Below are positions 18,302 to 26,958 of a stretch of DNA of 64,000 nt, piece after piece. The notes under the pieces were generated by a model that saw only the letters and a program-made list of their open reading frames with translations, made no database searches and had not been told where the DNA came from. This DNA comes from Reyranella sp. (GTDB lineage Bacteria; Pseudomonadota; Alphaproteobacteria; Reyranellales; Reyranellaceae), in contig NZ_SCUT01000059.1 in NCBI RefSeq assembly GCF_004297265.1, positions 109,339 through 173,338 on the forward strand. The letters are read 5' to 3'. Numbering within the stretch: position 1 is the first letter of the stretch; every line of letters starts with the position of its first letter. The position numbers and the translations under genes are program-made.

Positions 18302-20100
18302 GGCTTGGCGGCCTTGTCGCGCCTGGCGCGGCGGATCTGCGCCGTCATCGATCCGGTGCCGCCGGCGGCGGCCTGCAGTTCGTTGCGCACCTGCTCGCGC
18401 CGCTCATGGATCGAGGCGATGACGAGGCCCATCGGGACGCCCAGACCGACGAGCGCCGACTCGGCCAGCTGCAGGCTCGCCTCGATGGTCTCCGGCACGG
18501 TGTCGGTGACCGCCAGCGTGTAGAGATGCAGCGCATGCTGGGCGTCGTGGGCCCGTGCCACGATCATCACGTCGGGCCGCCGTGCGCGCACGGCGCGCAC
18601 GACATCGTCGACCGCCGCCGTGTCTATGGTGACGATGACGCCCGTCGCCTCATCAATGCCGCAGCGCTGCAGGAACAGCGCGTTCGAGGCGTCACCGAAG
18701 TAGACGGGGCGCCCGAGCTTGCGCCAGCGCTCGACGCGGGCGGCGTCGCGGTCGGCGGCGATGTAGGAAATCTCGTGCTTGTCGAGCAGGTCACAGACGA
18801 GCTGGCCCACGCGTCCGTGGCCGACCACGATCACGCGCTTGGCGTGATCGGACGGTGGCAGCTGTATCGCCGGCGCACCGCCCGTCACTTGCTTGGCCAC
18901 GCGCAGGGCGGCTCGACGCGCGAACAACGATACGAAGGGCAGCGTACCCATGGTGAGCGACACCACCGCGAGAACGCCCGCGGCGACCCCGGGATTGATC
19001 AGGCCGAACTCTGCGGCGAGCCCGATACCAATAAAGGCGAACTCGCCGCCGGGCGCCAGCAGCAGGCTGGTCTCGACGCTGGCGGCCCATGGCACGCCGA
19101 ACAGCCGGCAGAGGGGAACCAGCAGGGCCGTCTTGGCGGCCATCATGGCGATGAAACCGCCGATCACGAGTTGCGGTTCCCGCCAGATGAAGCTCAGGTC
19201 GATGTGCATCCCGACGGAGAAGAAGAAGACGCCGAGCAGCAGCCCGCGAAACGGGTCGATCATCGCCTCGACGGCGCGCCGGTATTCAGTTTCGGCCAGC
19301 AGCAGACCGGCGATGAAGGCGCCCAGCGCCATAGAGAGGCCCGCGAAGGCCGCGATCACGCCCGATCCGACGGCGATCAGCAGGGTCGCCGCCATGAAGA
19401 ATTCCGGATTGTCGGTGCTGGCGGCCAGGCGGAACAGCGGCTTCAGCACCACTCGCCCCACGAGAGCGATCGCCGCGATGGCCAGAATGGCCTCGACCAC
19501 GGCGACAATGACTCCCTGGACCACCGACCCGTCCGAATGGCCCCCGAGGGCGCTGATCAGGAAGAGGAGGGGCACCACGGCCAGGTCCTGCGCCAGCAGG
19601 ATGGCGAAGCTGGTGCGTCCGGTGGTCGACATCATGCGGCGCTGACCGGACAGCAGCTCCATCACGATGGCGGTCGAGGACAGCGCCAGACAGGTGCCGA
19701 TGATGAGTGCGGCGGCGGCGGGTTGGCCGAACCACAAGGCGGCCAGGCTGATGGCCAGGGCCGAGAGGACGACCTGCAGGCCGCCCAGTCCGAAGACCAG
19801 CCGGCGCATGGTGACCAGGCGGCGCATCGAGAGTTCGAGGCCGATGAAGAAGAGCAGGAAGACGATGCCGAGATCGGCGATGAAGCTGATCTGCCGCTCG
19901 CCGGTGACGGTCAGCCAGTCGATGGCGCGGGAATAGTCGGCGAGGTGGCCAAGCCCGTGCGGGCCCAGTGCGGCGCCAACGACCAGGAAGCCGAGGACCG
20001 GGCTGATCTTGAGGCGGTGCACGACGGGTGCGACGACGGCCGCCGTTCCCAGGATGATGAGAGCGTCCTTGAATACATAAATGTCGCTGGGGCCTGCCAT
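18298..20100 (-). CDS. CPA2-family cation/proton antiporter with TrkA-N domain (KefB/KefC-like)
   Basis: This 600-residue protein has an N-terminal Na+/H+ exchanger domain of about 12 hydrophobic helices (FLVVGAALGPHGLGHL, FLLFFIGLELSMRRL). A cytoplasmic Rossmann RCK/TrkA-N domain follows, with VIVVGHGRVGQLVCDLL and YFGDASNALFLQRCGID. This is the architecture of glutathione-gated potassium efflux systems KefB/KefC. ATG 20100 is chosen; an upstream TTG at 20109 would add three residues. It overlaps the EEP hydrolase gene by 4 nt and is divergent from the dehydrogenase gene at 20178. No KefF/KefG partner is adjacent. Confidence 0.9.
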   Translation of the reverse strand: MAGPSDIYVFKDALIILGTAAVVAPVVHRLKISPVLGFLVVGAALGPHGLGHLADYSRAIDWLTVTGERQISFIADLGIVFLLFFIGLELSMRRLVTMRRLVFGLGGLQVVLSALAISLAALWFGQPAAAALIIGTCLALSSTAIVMELLSGQRRMMSTTGRTSFAILLAQDLAVVPLLFLISALGGHSDGSVVQGVIVAVVEAILAIAAIALVGRVVLKPLFRLAASTDNPEFFMAATLLIAVGSGVIAAFAGLSMALGAFIAGLLLAETEYRRAVEAMIDPFRGLLLGVFFFSVGMHIDLSFIWREPQLVIGGFIAMMAAKTALLVPLCRLFGVPWAASVETSLLLAPGGEFAFIGIGLAAEFGLINPGVAAGVLAVVSLTMGTLPFVSLFARRAALRVAKQVTGGAPAIQLPPSDHAKRVIVVGHGRVGQLVCDLLDKHEISYIAADRDAARVERWRKLGRPVYFGDASNALFLQRCGIDEATGVIVTIDTAAVDDVVRAVRARRPDVMIVARAHDAQHALHLYTLAVTDTVPETIEASLQLAESALVGLGVPMGLVIASIHERREQVRNELQAAAGGTGSMTAQIRRARRDKAAKP

Positions 20101-20177
20101 CTCCCGCAAACATAGACTGCAAGCCGTGATCTGTGCACACTTTCGACGTCACGCAACGAAATCGGGACGGAAACGAC

Positions 20178-21182
20178 ATGAAGGTGGTCATCACCGGCGG
20201 CGCAGGCTTCCTCGGCAAGAAACTCGCCCGGCGCATCCTGCAGCAGGGAGAGATCGCGGGCGCCTCGGGCCAGCCCCAGAAGGTGAGCGAGCTGCTGCTG
20301 TTCGACGTCGCGAAGGCGGAGGGTCCGGGCCTCGACGATCCCAGGGTGAGGACGCTGGCCGGCGACATCTCCAATTTCGCGACCGTGCAGTCGATCGTGC
20401 AGGGCGCGTCGACCGTGTTCCATTTCGCCGCCGTGGTCAGCGCTGGCGCCGAGGCCGATTTCGACCTGGGCTATCGGGTCAACCTCGACGGCACGCGCAA
20501 CGTCCTGGAAGCCTGTCGGGCGCTCGGTACCAATCCGCGCGTCGTGTTCACGAGCTCGCTGGCCGCCTTCGGCGGCGATCTCCCGCCCGCGGTCACCGAC
20601 GACACGCCCCTGACGCCCCAGACATCCTACGGCGCCCAAAAGTCGATCGGCGAGTTCCTGGTCCGCGACTACACGCGCAAGGGCTTTTTGCGCGGCACTT
20701 CGGTGAGATTGCCGACGATCTGCGTGCGCACCGGCCTGCCCAACAAGGCGGCCTCGACCTGGGCGAGTTCGGTGCTTCGCGAGCCGCTGACCGGCGTCGA
20801 CGTGGTCTGTCCCGTGACACCCGAGACGGTCATGGTAGTCCTCAGCCCGCGCAAGACGGTCGACGCCTTCATGCGCCTGCACGATCTGCCGCCGGACGCC
20901 TTCGGTCCCGGCCGCACGCTGCTTCTGAACGGCATCAACGTGACGGCGAAGGAGCTTGAGCAGGCGGTCGGCCGGCATGCCGGCAATCGCAAGGTGGGCA
21001 AGGTCGTCTGGCAGCACGATCCGGCGATCCAGAAGATCTGCGACGGCTGGCCCCAGGGCATCGACTCGGCCCGGGCGCGACGCCTCGGCTTCGAGACCGA
21101 CAAGGATCTCGACGAGGTGGTGCGCAACTTCATCGCCGACGATATCGACGAGCAGATGAAGATCGCGAGACCTGCGGCTTAG
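20178..21182 (+). CDS. NAD-dependent epimerase/dehydratase family, DenD (D-erythronate dehydrogenase)-like
   Basis: A 334-residue extended short-chain dehydrogenase. The NAD-binding TGGAGFLGKKLA is at residues 6-17 and the catalytic pair is YGAQK (Tyr151, Lys155). The segments RLPTICVRTGLPNKAAS and REPLTG are characteristic of DenD-type D-erythronate dehydrogenases. In characterised operons DenD acts with OtnC and OtnI; neither is near here, so substrate is provisional. I chose ATG 20178, since the 15 residues encoded upstream to 20133 precede the Rossmann strand without purpose. The gene converges with the methyltransferase gene, overlapping 4 nt. Confidence 0.82.
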   Translation: MKVVITGGAGFLGKKLARRILQQGEIAGASGQPQKVSELLLFDVAKAEGPGLDDPRVRTLAGDISNFATVQSIVQGASTVFHFAAVVSAGAEADFDLGYRVNLDGTRNVLEACRALGTNPRVVFTSSLAAFGGDLPPAVTDDTPLTPQTSYGAQKSIGEFLVRDYTRKGFLRGTSVRLPTICVRTGLPNKAASTWASSVLREPLTGVDVVCPVTPETVMVVLSPRKTVDAFMRLHDLPPDAFGPGRTLLLNGINVTAKELEQAVGRHAGNRKVGKVVWQHDPAIQKICDGWPQGIDSARARRLGFETDKDLDEVVRNFIADDIDEQMKIARPAA

Positions 21183-21988
21183 CCGCCGCGCAGCATCCGC
21201 CAGCCGTTCTGGAGGTGCCGCATCGGCCCCCAGACATGGCGTGTCCGCATCATGTGCCAGCGTTGCGGTTCGTTGTCGGGGCCCGCGATGGCCCCGGCAT
21301 CATCGACGAAGTCGGTGATGCCGACGGCATCGGTGTCCCATGGACCGGTCGTCTTGAAGATCGTCGTCTTGGCGCCGTAGCCCTGCAGCGCGCGCGACAT
21401 GCCCGAGGCCATGAAATCCATGTAGCGCGGCAGGCTCTCGGGCCTGCAGAGATAGCCCTTGTTGAAGCCGACGGCGAGAAGGCGGAAGTGGAACGGGTTC
21501 TTCTCGAGGTAGCGGATGACCTCGGTCGTATTGGCCGGGTAGCGTGGCGAGAAGAAATCGTCGATCACGACGATGCCCTCGGTGTTGACGATCCGGTTGG
21601 CGAACTCGAGTTCGCGATAGACGGCCGTGCCGGTATGCTCGCCGTCGATATGGAACCAGCGCACCGACTGGTGCATCGCCTGCAGGTCGAGCTTGGCCGG
21701 CAGGTCGGCCGAGGGGCCTGACAGCGGCACGATGTTCGTGGGCTTGGCGCCGACCGACTCGATCGAACGGTGGACGGCGGCCTCATCCAGCCGGAGATCG
21801 CAGAGATAGAGCTTCTCGTTGCCCTTCCGGTAGGACGCCAGGACCGACGCGGACCGTCCCCGCCACACGCCGATCTCGAACAGGTCGCCGGAAGCACCGG
21901 CCTGCTGGTCGAGCAGGGCACGCCAGACGCAATAGGACTGGAACATGAACCAGCCTGGAATCGCGTCGATTTTCTCCCAACTGAGCAT
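21179..21988 (-). CDS. Class I SAM-dependent methyltransferase-like protein
   Basis: The 269-residue product resembles the Methyltransf_24/TylF group. Motif I is LFEIGVWRGRSASVLASY, followed by YLCDLRLDE, then WFHIDGEHTGTAVYREL and GIVVIDDFFSPRYP, the acidic and histidine-bearing segments typical of the group. ATG 21988 is preferred over a GTG at 22057 that would overlap the divergent membrane protein region. Methyl acceptor unknown; SAM-binding is inferred from motif I only. Confidence 0.72.
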   Translation of the reverse strand: MLSWEKIDAIPGWFMFQSYCVWRALLDQQAGASGDLFEIGVWRGRSASVLASYRKGNEKLYLCDLRLDEAAVHRSIESVGAKPTNIVPLSGPSADLPAKLDLQAMHQSVRWFHIDGEHTGTAVYRELEFANRIVNTEGIVVIDDFFSPRYPANTTEVIRYLEKNPFHFRLLAVGFNKGYLCRPESLPRYMDFMASGMSRALQGYGAKTTIFKTTGPWDTDAVGITDFVDDAGAIAGPDNEPQRWHMMRTRHVWGPMRHLQNGWRMLRGG

Positions 21989-22093
21989 CCGCCATCCTTG
22001 TTTGCCGCGCCTTGCTAACAGCGCCCCATCGACGCTGCAAGCCGTGAAGGCTTGCACCTCCGGCGCGGGTCCTGTAGGCCCCCTCGCGGGGAA

Positions 22094-23443
22094 ATGCCAA
22101 CAACTACAGTCGCATACAGGTCCGCTGTCGGCCTGCTCTGGATCCTGGCGCTCTGGTACAGCTGGGAGTGCCGGGGGCTTTTCGTCGATGGATCTGCATT
22201 CCTCGTGCAGGTCGCACGGCGTGAGTTCTTCTTCGACTTCTACGACCCTCGCCTGTACGCGATGGTCCTAGGTCAGGCGCCGATCCTCACGGCAGTGTTC
22301 CTCGGTGTCACCGACCTGCATTTGCTGGCCCAGCTATTGTCGCTGGGCCTTTTCGCCCTTCCGACCGCGCTCTACCACCTCGCGCTGATGCGAGTGAAGG
22401 ACGATCCGGTCCTGCTGGCGGCAGTCCTCGCGGCGATCGGCGTCGTCTTCATGACGACGTCCTTTTTCATCGTCGGCGAGTACAACACGGCCTACGCCAT
22501 CGGCATCGTCGTGGCCGTCCGGCTGGTGACGGCGAGGGAACTCAGCGTCGGCGACGGGGCCTTCCTGGTCGCGGTCGGACTGCTGGCGATCCGGACTTAC
22601 GAGGTGATGCTCTACCTGGGGCCCCTGCTGGCCCTCATGATCGCCTGGACGGTCTACCGGATCCGGCCGCGACCCCTTGTCGCCACGTTTCTCTACCTGG
22701 CCGCCATCCTGCCATTCCTGGGCGGCATGTGGGTCGCGGCGGACTCGGTGATCCACCCTTTCTCGGAAGACCATCTCAGCCGGACTGCCGCGACGGTGCT
22801 CGACGCCTGGCAGAACGTCCAATTCGACCTGGCGATGGGCGCGGCTCTGGTCATCTCCGGCTGGGCGCTCTTGCGTCCGCGGGATCTCGCCGGCCGCAGA
22901 CCTTACGTCCTGGCCGGCATCTTCCTGATCCTGCTTGCGCTGTCACCGTTGCTGGTGCTGACCGACTCGCTGGTGCGGCCGCATGCCAAGTCGCAATATA
23001 CCGCCCGCAGCCTCGCGGGCCTCGTCATCGCCACCATCGTCGTGCTGATGTGGCTTTATACGTCGCCGCTCGGCGCCCGGTTCGCCTCGTTCGTCGCCTT
23101 GCGCCGAACCGAAATATCGAGCCGGATGCTTGCCTTCGCCTGCCTGATCGTGCTCGCAGTATTGCCGTCCAACATCTATCTCACGCTCGAATGGTGCCGC
23201 TATCTCGATACGGTGCGAACGATCGTGCGCAGCAACAGCGGCGTGATCGCCTACGAAGCCACGCCCCTTTCGCGGCGTCCTCTCGAGACGCTGGTCGAGT
23301 CGTGGATCCTGCCCAGCCAGAGCCTGGCCTTGCGTGGCAAACGCGGCGACGGAATCATCGCGCCGCCGCGCGGCTTCAACAACTGGCAACCATTCCCGCC
23401 GGCCGAACCCTATCCGCTGGGGCACTACATGTGGCGCGACTGA
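22094..23443 (+). CDS. Polytopic membrane protein of unknown function, first of a tandem paralogous pair
   Basis: The 449-residue protein has about ten hydrophobic segments. It is paralogous to the next gene: both share an N-terminal CRGLF-DG (W/V) segment, LFALPTA-YHLAL, DPVLLAAVLA, TSFFIVGEYN and a YLGPLLA segment in the same order. The acidic first periplasmic loop and the invariant FFIVGEYN tract recall GT-C glycosyltransferase-like membrane proteins, but I cannot identify the family. ATG 22094 follows GGGGAA. It overlaps or abuts the next gene, so the pair is one operon. A methyltransferase and sulfotransferase nearby could suggest cell-surface modification (weak inference). Confidence 0.7.
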   Translation: MPTTTVAYRSAVGLLWILALWYSWECRGLFVDGSAFLVQVARREFFFDFYDPRLYAMVLGQAPILTAVFLGVTDLHLLAQLLSLGLFALPTALYHLALMRVKDDPVLLAAVLAAIGVVFMTTSFFIVGEYNTAYAIGIVVAVRLVTARELSVGDGAFLVAVGLLAIRTYEVMLYLGPLLALMIAWTVYRIRPRPLVATFLYLAAILPFLGGMWVAADSVIHPFSEDHLSRTAATVLDAWQNVQFDLAMGAALVISGWALLRPRDLAGRRPYVLAGIFLILLALSPLLVLTDSLVRPHAKSQYTARSLAGLVIATIVVLMWLYTSPLGARFASFVALRRTEISSRMLAFACLIVLAVLPSNIYLTLEWCRYLDTVRTIVRSNSGVIAYEATPLSRRPLETLVESWILPSQSLALRGKRGDGIIAPPRGFNNWQPFPPAEPYPLGHYMWRD

Positions 23444-23454
23444 TCGTGCCCACG

Positions 23455-24801
23455 ATGTCGCCGGTCGCCGTCGCCCGGAGTATCGCGGTGCTCCTCTGGG
23501 CCCTCGCGTTGCATAACACGGTGACCTGTCGTGGCCTGTTCTGGGACGGCGCCTCGTTCTTGGTGAATCTGCTCGACCACGGGCATTTCCACGATTTCTA
23601 TGCCGCCCGGGCCCACGTCGATTGGGTGACGCAGGCTCCGGTGCTGCTGCTGGCAGAGGCGGGCGTCCGCGACACGAGGATGCTGGCCATCGCCTATTCG
23701 GCAGCCTTGTTCGCGCTGCCGACCGCCTTCTATCACCTCGCCCTTGTGCGTGTGCGCCGCGATCCCGTGCTGCTGGCGGCCGTGTTGGCGATCATTGCCG
23801 CGGTCTACCTGCCGACCTCGTTCTTCATCGTCGGCGAGTACAACGTAGCCTTTGCCTGCATTACCGCCGCCATGGCGGTCGCGCTCACGACCGACGGCAC
23901 CCGCCGTCGGGACGCCGCCCTGCTGCTGGCCTTCGGCCTGCTCTGCCTGCGCTCCTACGAGGCCACGATCTACCTCGGACCGCTGCTGGCGGCTGCGATC
24001 CTGTGGTCGGCCCGGCGTGGCGGCGGGGATCCCGGGACCAAGATCCTGTTCCAGCTGGCGGCGCTCGCCTTTATCGGCGCGGCACTCGTCTCGGCTGTGA
24101 CGATCTTCGACTATTGGGACCATCCGCACTTCATGAAAGTGCGCTCCACTAGTGTCGATTTCTGGCAGAACATGCAGTTTGCCATCCCCCTTGCGGGATT
24201 TTTGATCTGTCTTGTCGCCGGCGTGCGACGGCCGGCCTGGCTGCAGGGGCGCGGGCCGGTCGTGGTGATGGGGGTCATCGTCGTGCTGCTGGCCGTGTCG
24301 CCGTGGTGGCGGATCGTGCATGCGCCCTCGATACTCTATCCGCCTTCGCACTATGTCGCGCGTCAGGCGGCCGGCATGCTTCTGGCGGCGCTTCTCATCG
24401 GCATGTGGCTACAGGTGGCGTATCGCAATCCGCCGGCAATCTTTGTCGCGGTACGCCAGCCCGAGGTGGCAAGCCGCATGGTGTTGCTGTTCGGGGCGCT
24501 CGCCGTCGCGGGAGCGATTCCCGACATCGCATTGACCCGGCTGTGGAGCGGCCACATCGAGCAACTACGCCTCGTCGTGGACCAACGTACCGGTATCGTG
24601 AGGGCCGAGACGCTGCCCCTGCACGACTGGCCGACCAAGTTGTTCTTCCAGGATTGGTCGTATCCGGCGTTGAGCGCGGTGGTCAGCCGCGCGCCCGGGC
24701 AGTCTTATATCGTTTCCGATCAGGACTATCTCAGCAACCCACCCTTCGAGCCCGCCTGCGGCATGCTGCCGAAGCTCGAGGGCTATGGCTGGCGCCGTTA
24801 A
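23455..24801 (+). CDS. Polytopic membrane protein of unknown function, second paralogue
   Basis: This 448-residue protein has the same topology and motifs as its upstream neighbour (CRGLFWDGASFLVNLLDHG, LFALPTAFYHLALVRVRRDP, TSFFIVGEYNVAFA, YLGPLLAAAIL). The two probably arose by tandem duplication. Start candidates in frame are GTG 23431 (overlapping the upstream gene), GTG 23446 and ATG 23455; I list the ATG. The 3' end overlaps the convergent carboxyltransferase gene by 4 nt. About ten membrane segments are followed by a soluble C-terminal tail of around 85 residues. Function unknown. Confidence 0.7.
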   Translation: MSPVAVARSIAVLLWALALHNTVTCRGLFWDGASFLVNLLDHGHFHDFYAARAHVDWVTQAPVLLLAEAGVRDTRMLAIAYSAALFALPTAFYHLALVRVRRDPVLLAAVLAIIAAVYLPTSFFIVGEYNVAFACITAAMAVALTTDGTRRRDAALLLAFGLLCLRSYEATIYLGPLLAAAILWSARRGGGDPGTKILFQLAALAFIGAALVSAVTIFDYWDHPHFMKVRSTSVDFWQNMQFAIPLAGFLICLVAGVRRPAWLQGRGPVVVMGVIVVLLAVSPWWRIVHAPSILYPPSHYVARQAAGMLLAALLIGMWLQVAYRNPPAIFVAVRQPEVASRMVLLFGALAVAGAIPDIALTRLWSGHIEQLRLVVDQRTGIVRAETLPLHDWPTKLFFQDWSYPALSAVVSRAPGQSYIVSDQDYLSNPPFEPACGMLPKLEGYGWRR

Positions 24802-26348
24802 GGTCGCATCCACATGCTGGCGGGGCCGCTGCCGCGCACCGGGGCGGCGAGGTCGACGAACTCGCAAAGGATCCTGCGCGTATCGCGCGGATCGATGATC
24901 TCCTCGATCCAGAAGCTCTCGGCGCTGCGGAACGGCGACCGCAGCTTGTTGAGGCGATCCTCGATCTCGGCCATCTTGGCCTTGGGATCGTCGGCCCCGT
25001 CGATGTCGGCGCGATAGGCGGCCTCGATGCCGCCTTCCAGCGGCAGGGATCCCCAGCGGCCCGAGGGCCAGGCGTAGCGCCAGTTCATCCGCGAGCCGTT
25101 CTGGTGCGCGGCGCCCGCCACACCGAAGGCGTTGCGGATGATGAAGGTGCACCACGGCACGGTCGTCTGGAACATCGACGACATGGCGCGCACGCCCTGG
25201 CGGATGACGCCGCTCTTCTCGGCCTCGAGGCCGATCAGGAAGCCGGGGCAGTCGCAGAAATAGACGACCGGCAGGTGGAAGGTCTCGGCGAGGTCGAGGA
25301 AGCGCGTCACCTTCTGGCAGGTATCGGACGTCCAGCCGCCGCCATAGAACATCGGATCGCTGGCCATCACCGCCACCGGCCACCCGTCGACTCGCGCGAA
25401 GCCGGTCACGACCGAGCGACCGTAGAGCCGGCCCATCTCGAAGAAGCTGCCTTGGTCGACCACCTTCTCGACGATCGGCCGGATGCGATAGACCTTGCGG
25501 GTGTCGCGCGGGATGGCGTCGAACAGGGATTCCTCGCGCCGCGCCGGATCGTCGGTCACGGGGCCGCGCGGCGGCGCCTCGTATACCGAGGAGGGCAGAT
25601 AGGAGAGGAAGCGGCGCGTTGCGGCGAAGGCCTCGTCCTCGCTGTCGACGGCTTCGTCGATCGCGCCGGCCCGCAGCTGGATTTCCCAGCCGCCCAGTTC
25701 CTGCTTGTCGTATTGCTTGGGGCTCAGCCGGTTCACCACCGGCGGACCGGCGACGAACATCGCGGAGACTTCCTTCACCATCACCGAATAGTGGGTGGCG
25801 GCCAGCCGCGCGGCGCCGAGGCCCGCGACGGAGCCGAGGCCGAGGCCCACGGTCGGCACCGCGCCCATGTTGCGTACGGTCCATTCCCAGCCCGCGACGC
25901 CCGGCACATTGGCGCGGCCGGTCGTCTCGATCGTCTTCACGGATCCGCCGCCGCCCGACCCCTCGATCAGGCGCACGACCGGAATGCGGTACTGGTTGGC
26001 GTAGCGTTCGACGTAGTTGGACTTCTCCTTGATCGTGGCATCGGCCGATCCGCCGCGCACCGTGAAGTCGTCGCCGGTGACGGCGACGTGCCGTCCGTCA
26101 ATCTTGCCGCGGCCCATGACGACATTGGCCGGCGTGAGATCGACCAGGTCGTTGCGGCCGTCATATTCCGCCTTGCCGGCGACGCTGCCGATCTCGCGGA
26201 ACGAATCCTTGTCGAGCAACCGGTCGATGCGCTCGCGGACCGTCAGGCGGCCGCCATCGTGCTGGCGCTTGACCTTGTCGGCGCCGCCCATGCGCTTCGT
26301 CATTTCCTGACGGCGGCGCAGTTCGTCCATTTCCGGTTGCCAGCTCAT
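24798..26348 (-). CDS. Acyl-CoA carboxylase carboxyltransferase subunit
   Basis: A 516-residue biotin-dependent carboxyltransferase (beta-subunit type, crotonase-fold tandem). Visible features are GRLTVRERIDRLLDKDSFREIG, VAVTGDDFTVRGGS, IEGSGGGGSVKT, MGAVPTVGLGLGSVAGLGAA and FCDCPGFLIGLEAEKSG. It is related to propionyl- and methylcrotonyl-CoA carboxylase beta chains. A biotin carboxylase partner is not adjacent. ATG 26348 is chosen, giving MSWQPEMDELRRRQEM; the upstream extension to 26573 runs across the divergent promoter region. Acyl specificity cannot be assigned. Confidence 0.9.
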   Translation of the reverse strand: MSWQPEMDELRRRQEMTKRMGGADKVKRQHDGGRLTVRERIDRLLDKDSFREIGSVAGKAEYDGRNDLVDLTPANVVMGRGKIDGRHVAVTGDDFTVRGGSADATIKEKSNYVERYANQYRIPVVRLIEGSGGGGSVKTIETTGRANVPGVAGWEWTVRNMGAVPTVGLGLGSVAGLGAARLAATHYSVMVKEVSAMFVAGPPVVNRLSPKQYDKQELGGWEIQLRAGAIDEAVDSEDEAFAATRRFLSYLPSSVYEAPPRGPVTDDPARREESLFDAIPRDTRKVYRIRPIVEKVVDQGSFFEMGRLYGRSVVTGFARVDGWPVAVMASDPMFYGGGWTSDTCQKVTRFLDLAETFHLPVVYFCDCPGFLIGLEAEKSGVIRQGVRAMSSMFQTTVPWCTFIIRNAFGVAGAAHQNGSRMNWRYAWPSGRWGSLPLEGGIEAAYRADIDGADDPKAKMAEIEDRLNKLRSPFRSAESFWIEEIIDPRDTRRILCEFVDLAAPVRGSGPASMWMRP

Positions 26349-26457
26349 CTCGACGCATCCCCCGATCGTTTGTCGGAACGTTTCCAGCCCTCGCGGTTCG
26401 TACCAACGAAGACCCGGACCGGCTACAGTAAAGCGGCTTTCGCGGGGGAGCCGACCG

Positions 26458-26958
26458 ATGGACGAAACGGCAGAGCAGGGACAGGCGACGCTCCACATGA
26501 TCTGCGGCAAGATCGCCGCCGGAAAGTCGACGCTCGCCGCCAGGCTGGCGGAGCGCGCGGGCACGATTCGCATCAGCGAAGATGTATGGCTCGCCTGTCT
26601 CTACAAGGATGAGCAGAAGACGATCGAGGACTATGTGCGCAACTCACGCCGCCTGCGTGAGGTGATGGGCGACCATGTCGTGGCTCTGCTGGAAGCGGGC
26701 TTGTCAGTGGTACTGGACTTTCCTGCAAATACGCCGGCCAGTCGCCAGTGGATGCGCAGCCTCTTCGAGCGGGCCGGTGCGGATTACCGACTGCACCTTC
26801 TCGACGTGCCGGATGAGGTCTGCAAGGCGCGGCTGCGCGCCCGCAACGCCGCCGGCACGCACGCCTTCAACGCCAGCGATGCCGAGTTCGATCTCTTTAC
26901 AAGCTACTTCGTGCCGCCTTCGGCCGAAGAAGGCTTCGAGGTCGCGCTCCACGGCTGA
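26458..26958 (+). CDS. P-loop kinase-like ATP-binding protein (AAA_33 type)
   Basis: The 166-residue protein has a Walker A motif CGKIAAGKSTLA near residues 16-27. It also has a DFPANTP tract and a C-terminal LDVPDEVCKARLRARN lid-like segment, as in small zeta-toxin/gluconate-kinase-like predicted kinases. The substrate is unknown. Its last 55 nt overlap, on the opposite strand, the end of pxpC, an unusually long tail-to-tail overlap. No antitoxin-like partner is next to it, so a toxin role is not supported. Confidence 0.8.
   Translation: MDETAEQGQATLHMICGKIAAGKSTLAARLAERAGTIRISEDVWLACLYKDEQKTIEDYVRNSRRLREVMGDHVVALLEAGLSVVLDFPANTPASRQWMRSLFERAGADYRLHLLDVPDEVCKARLRARNAAGTHAFNASDAEFDLFTSYFVPPSAEEGFEVALHG

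Noticed and set aside
18406..20115. A 569-codon plus-strand frame opposite the antiporter gene
   Set aside because: Highly repetitive charged composition (Asp, Gln, Glu, His, Arg) with no domains; it mirrors the codon bias of the KefC-like gene.
22729..23454. Upstream extension of the second membrane paralogue
   Set aside because: It lies within the first paralogue in another frame. Alignment of the two paralogues places the N-terminus near 23455.
26458..26958. Zeta-type toxin
   Set aside because: The P-loop and fold are compatible, but there is no antitoxin-like neighbour and many housekeeping small kinases look the same.
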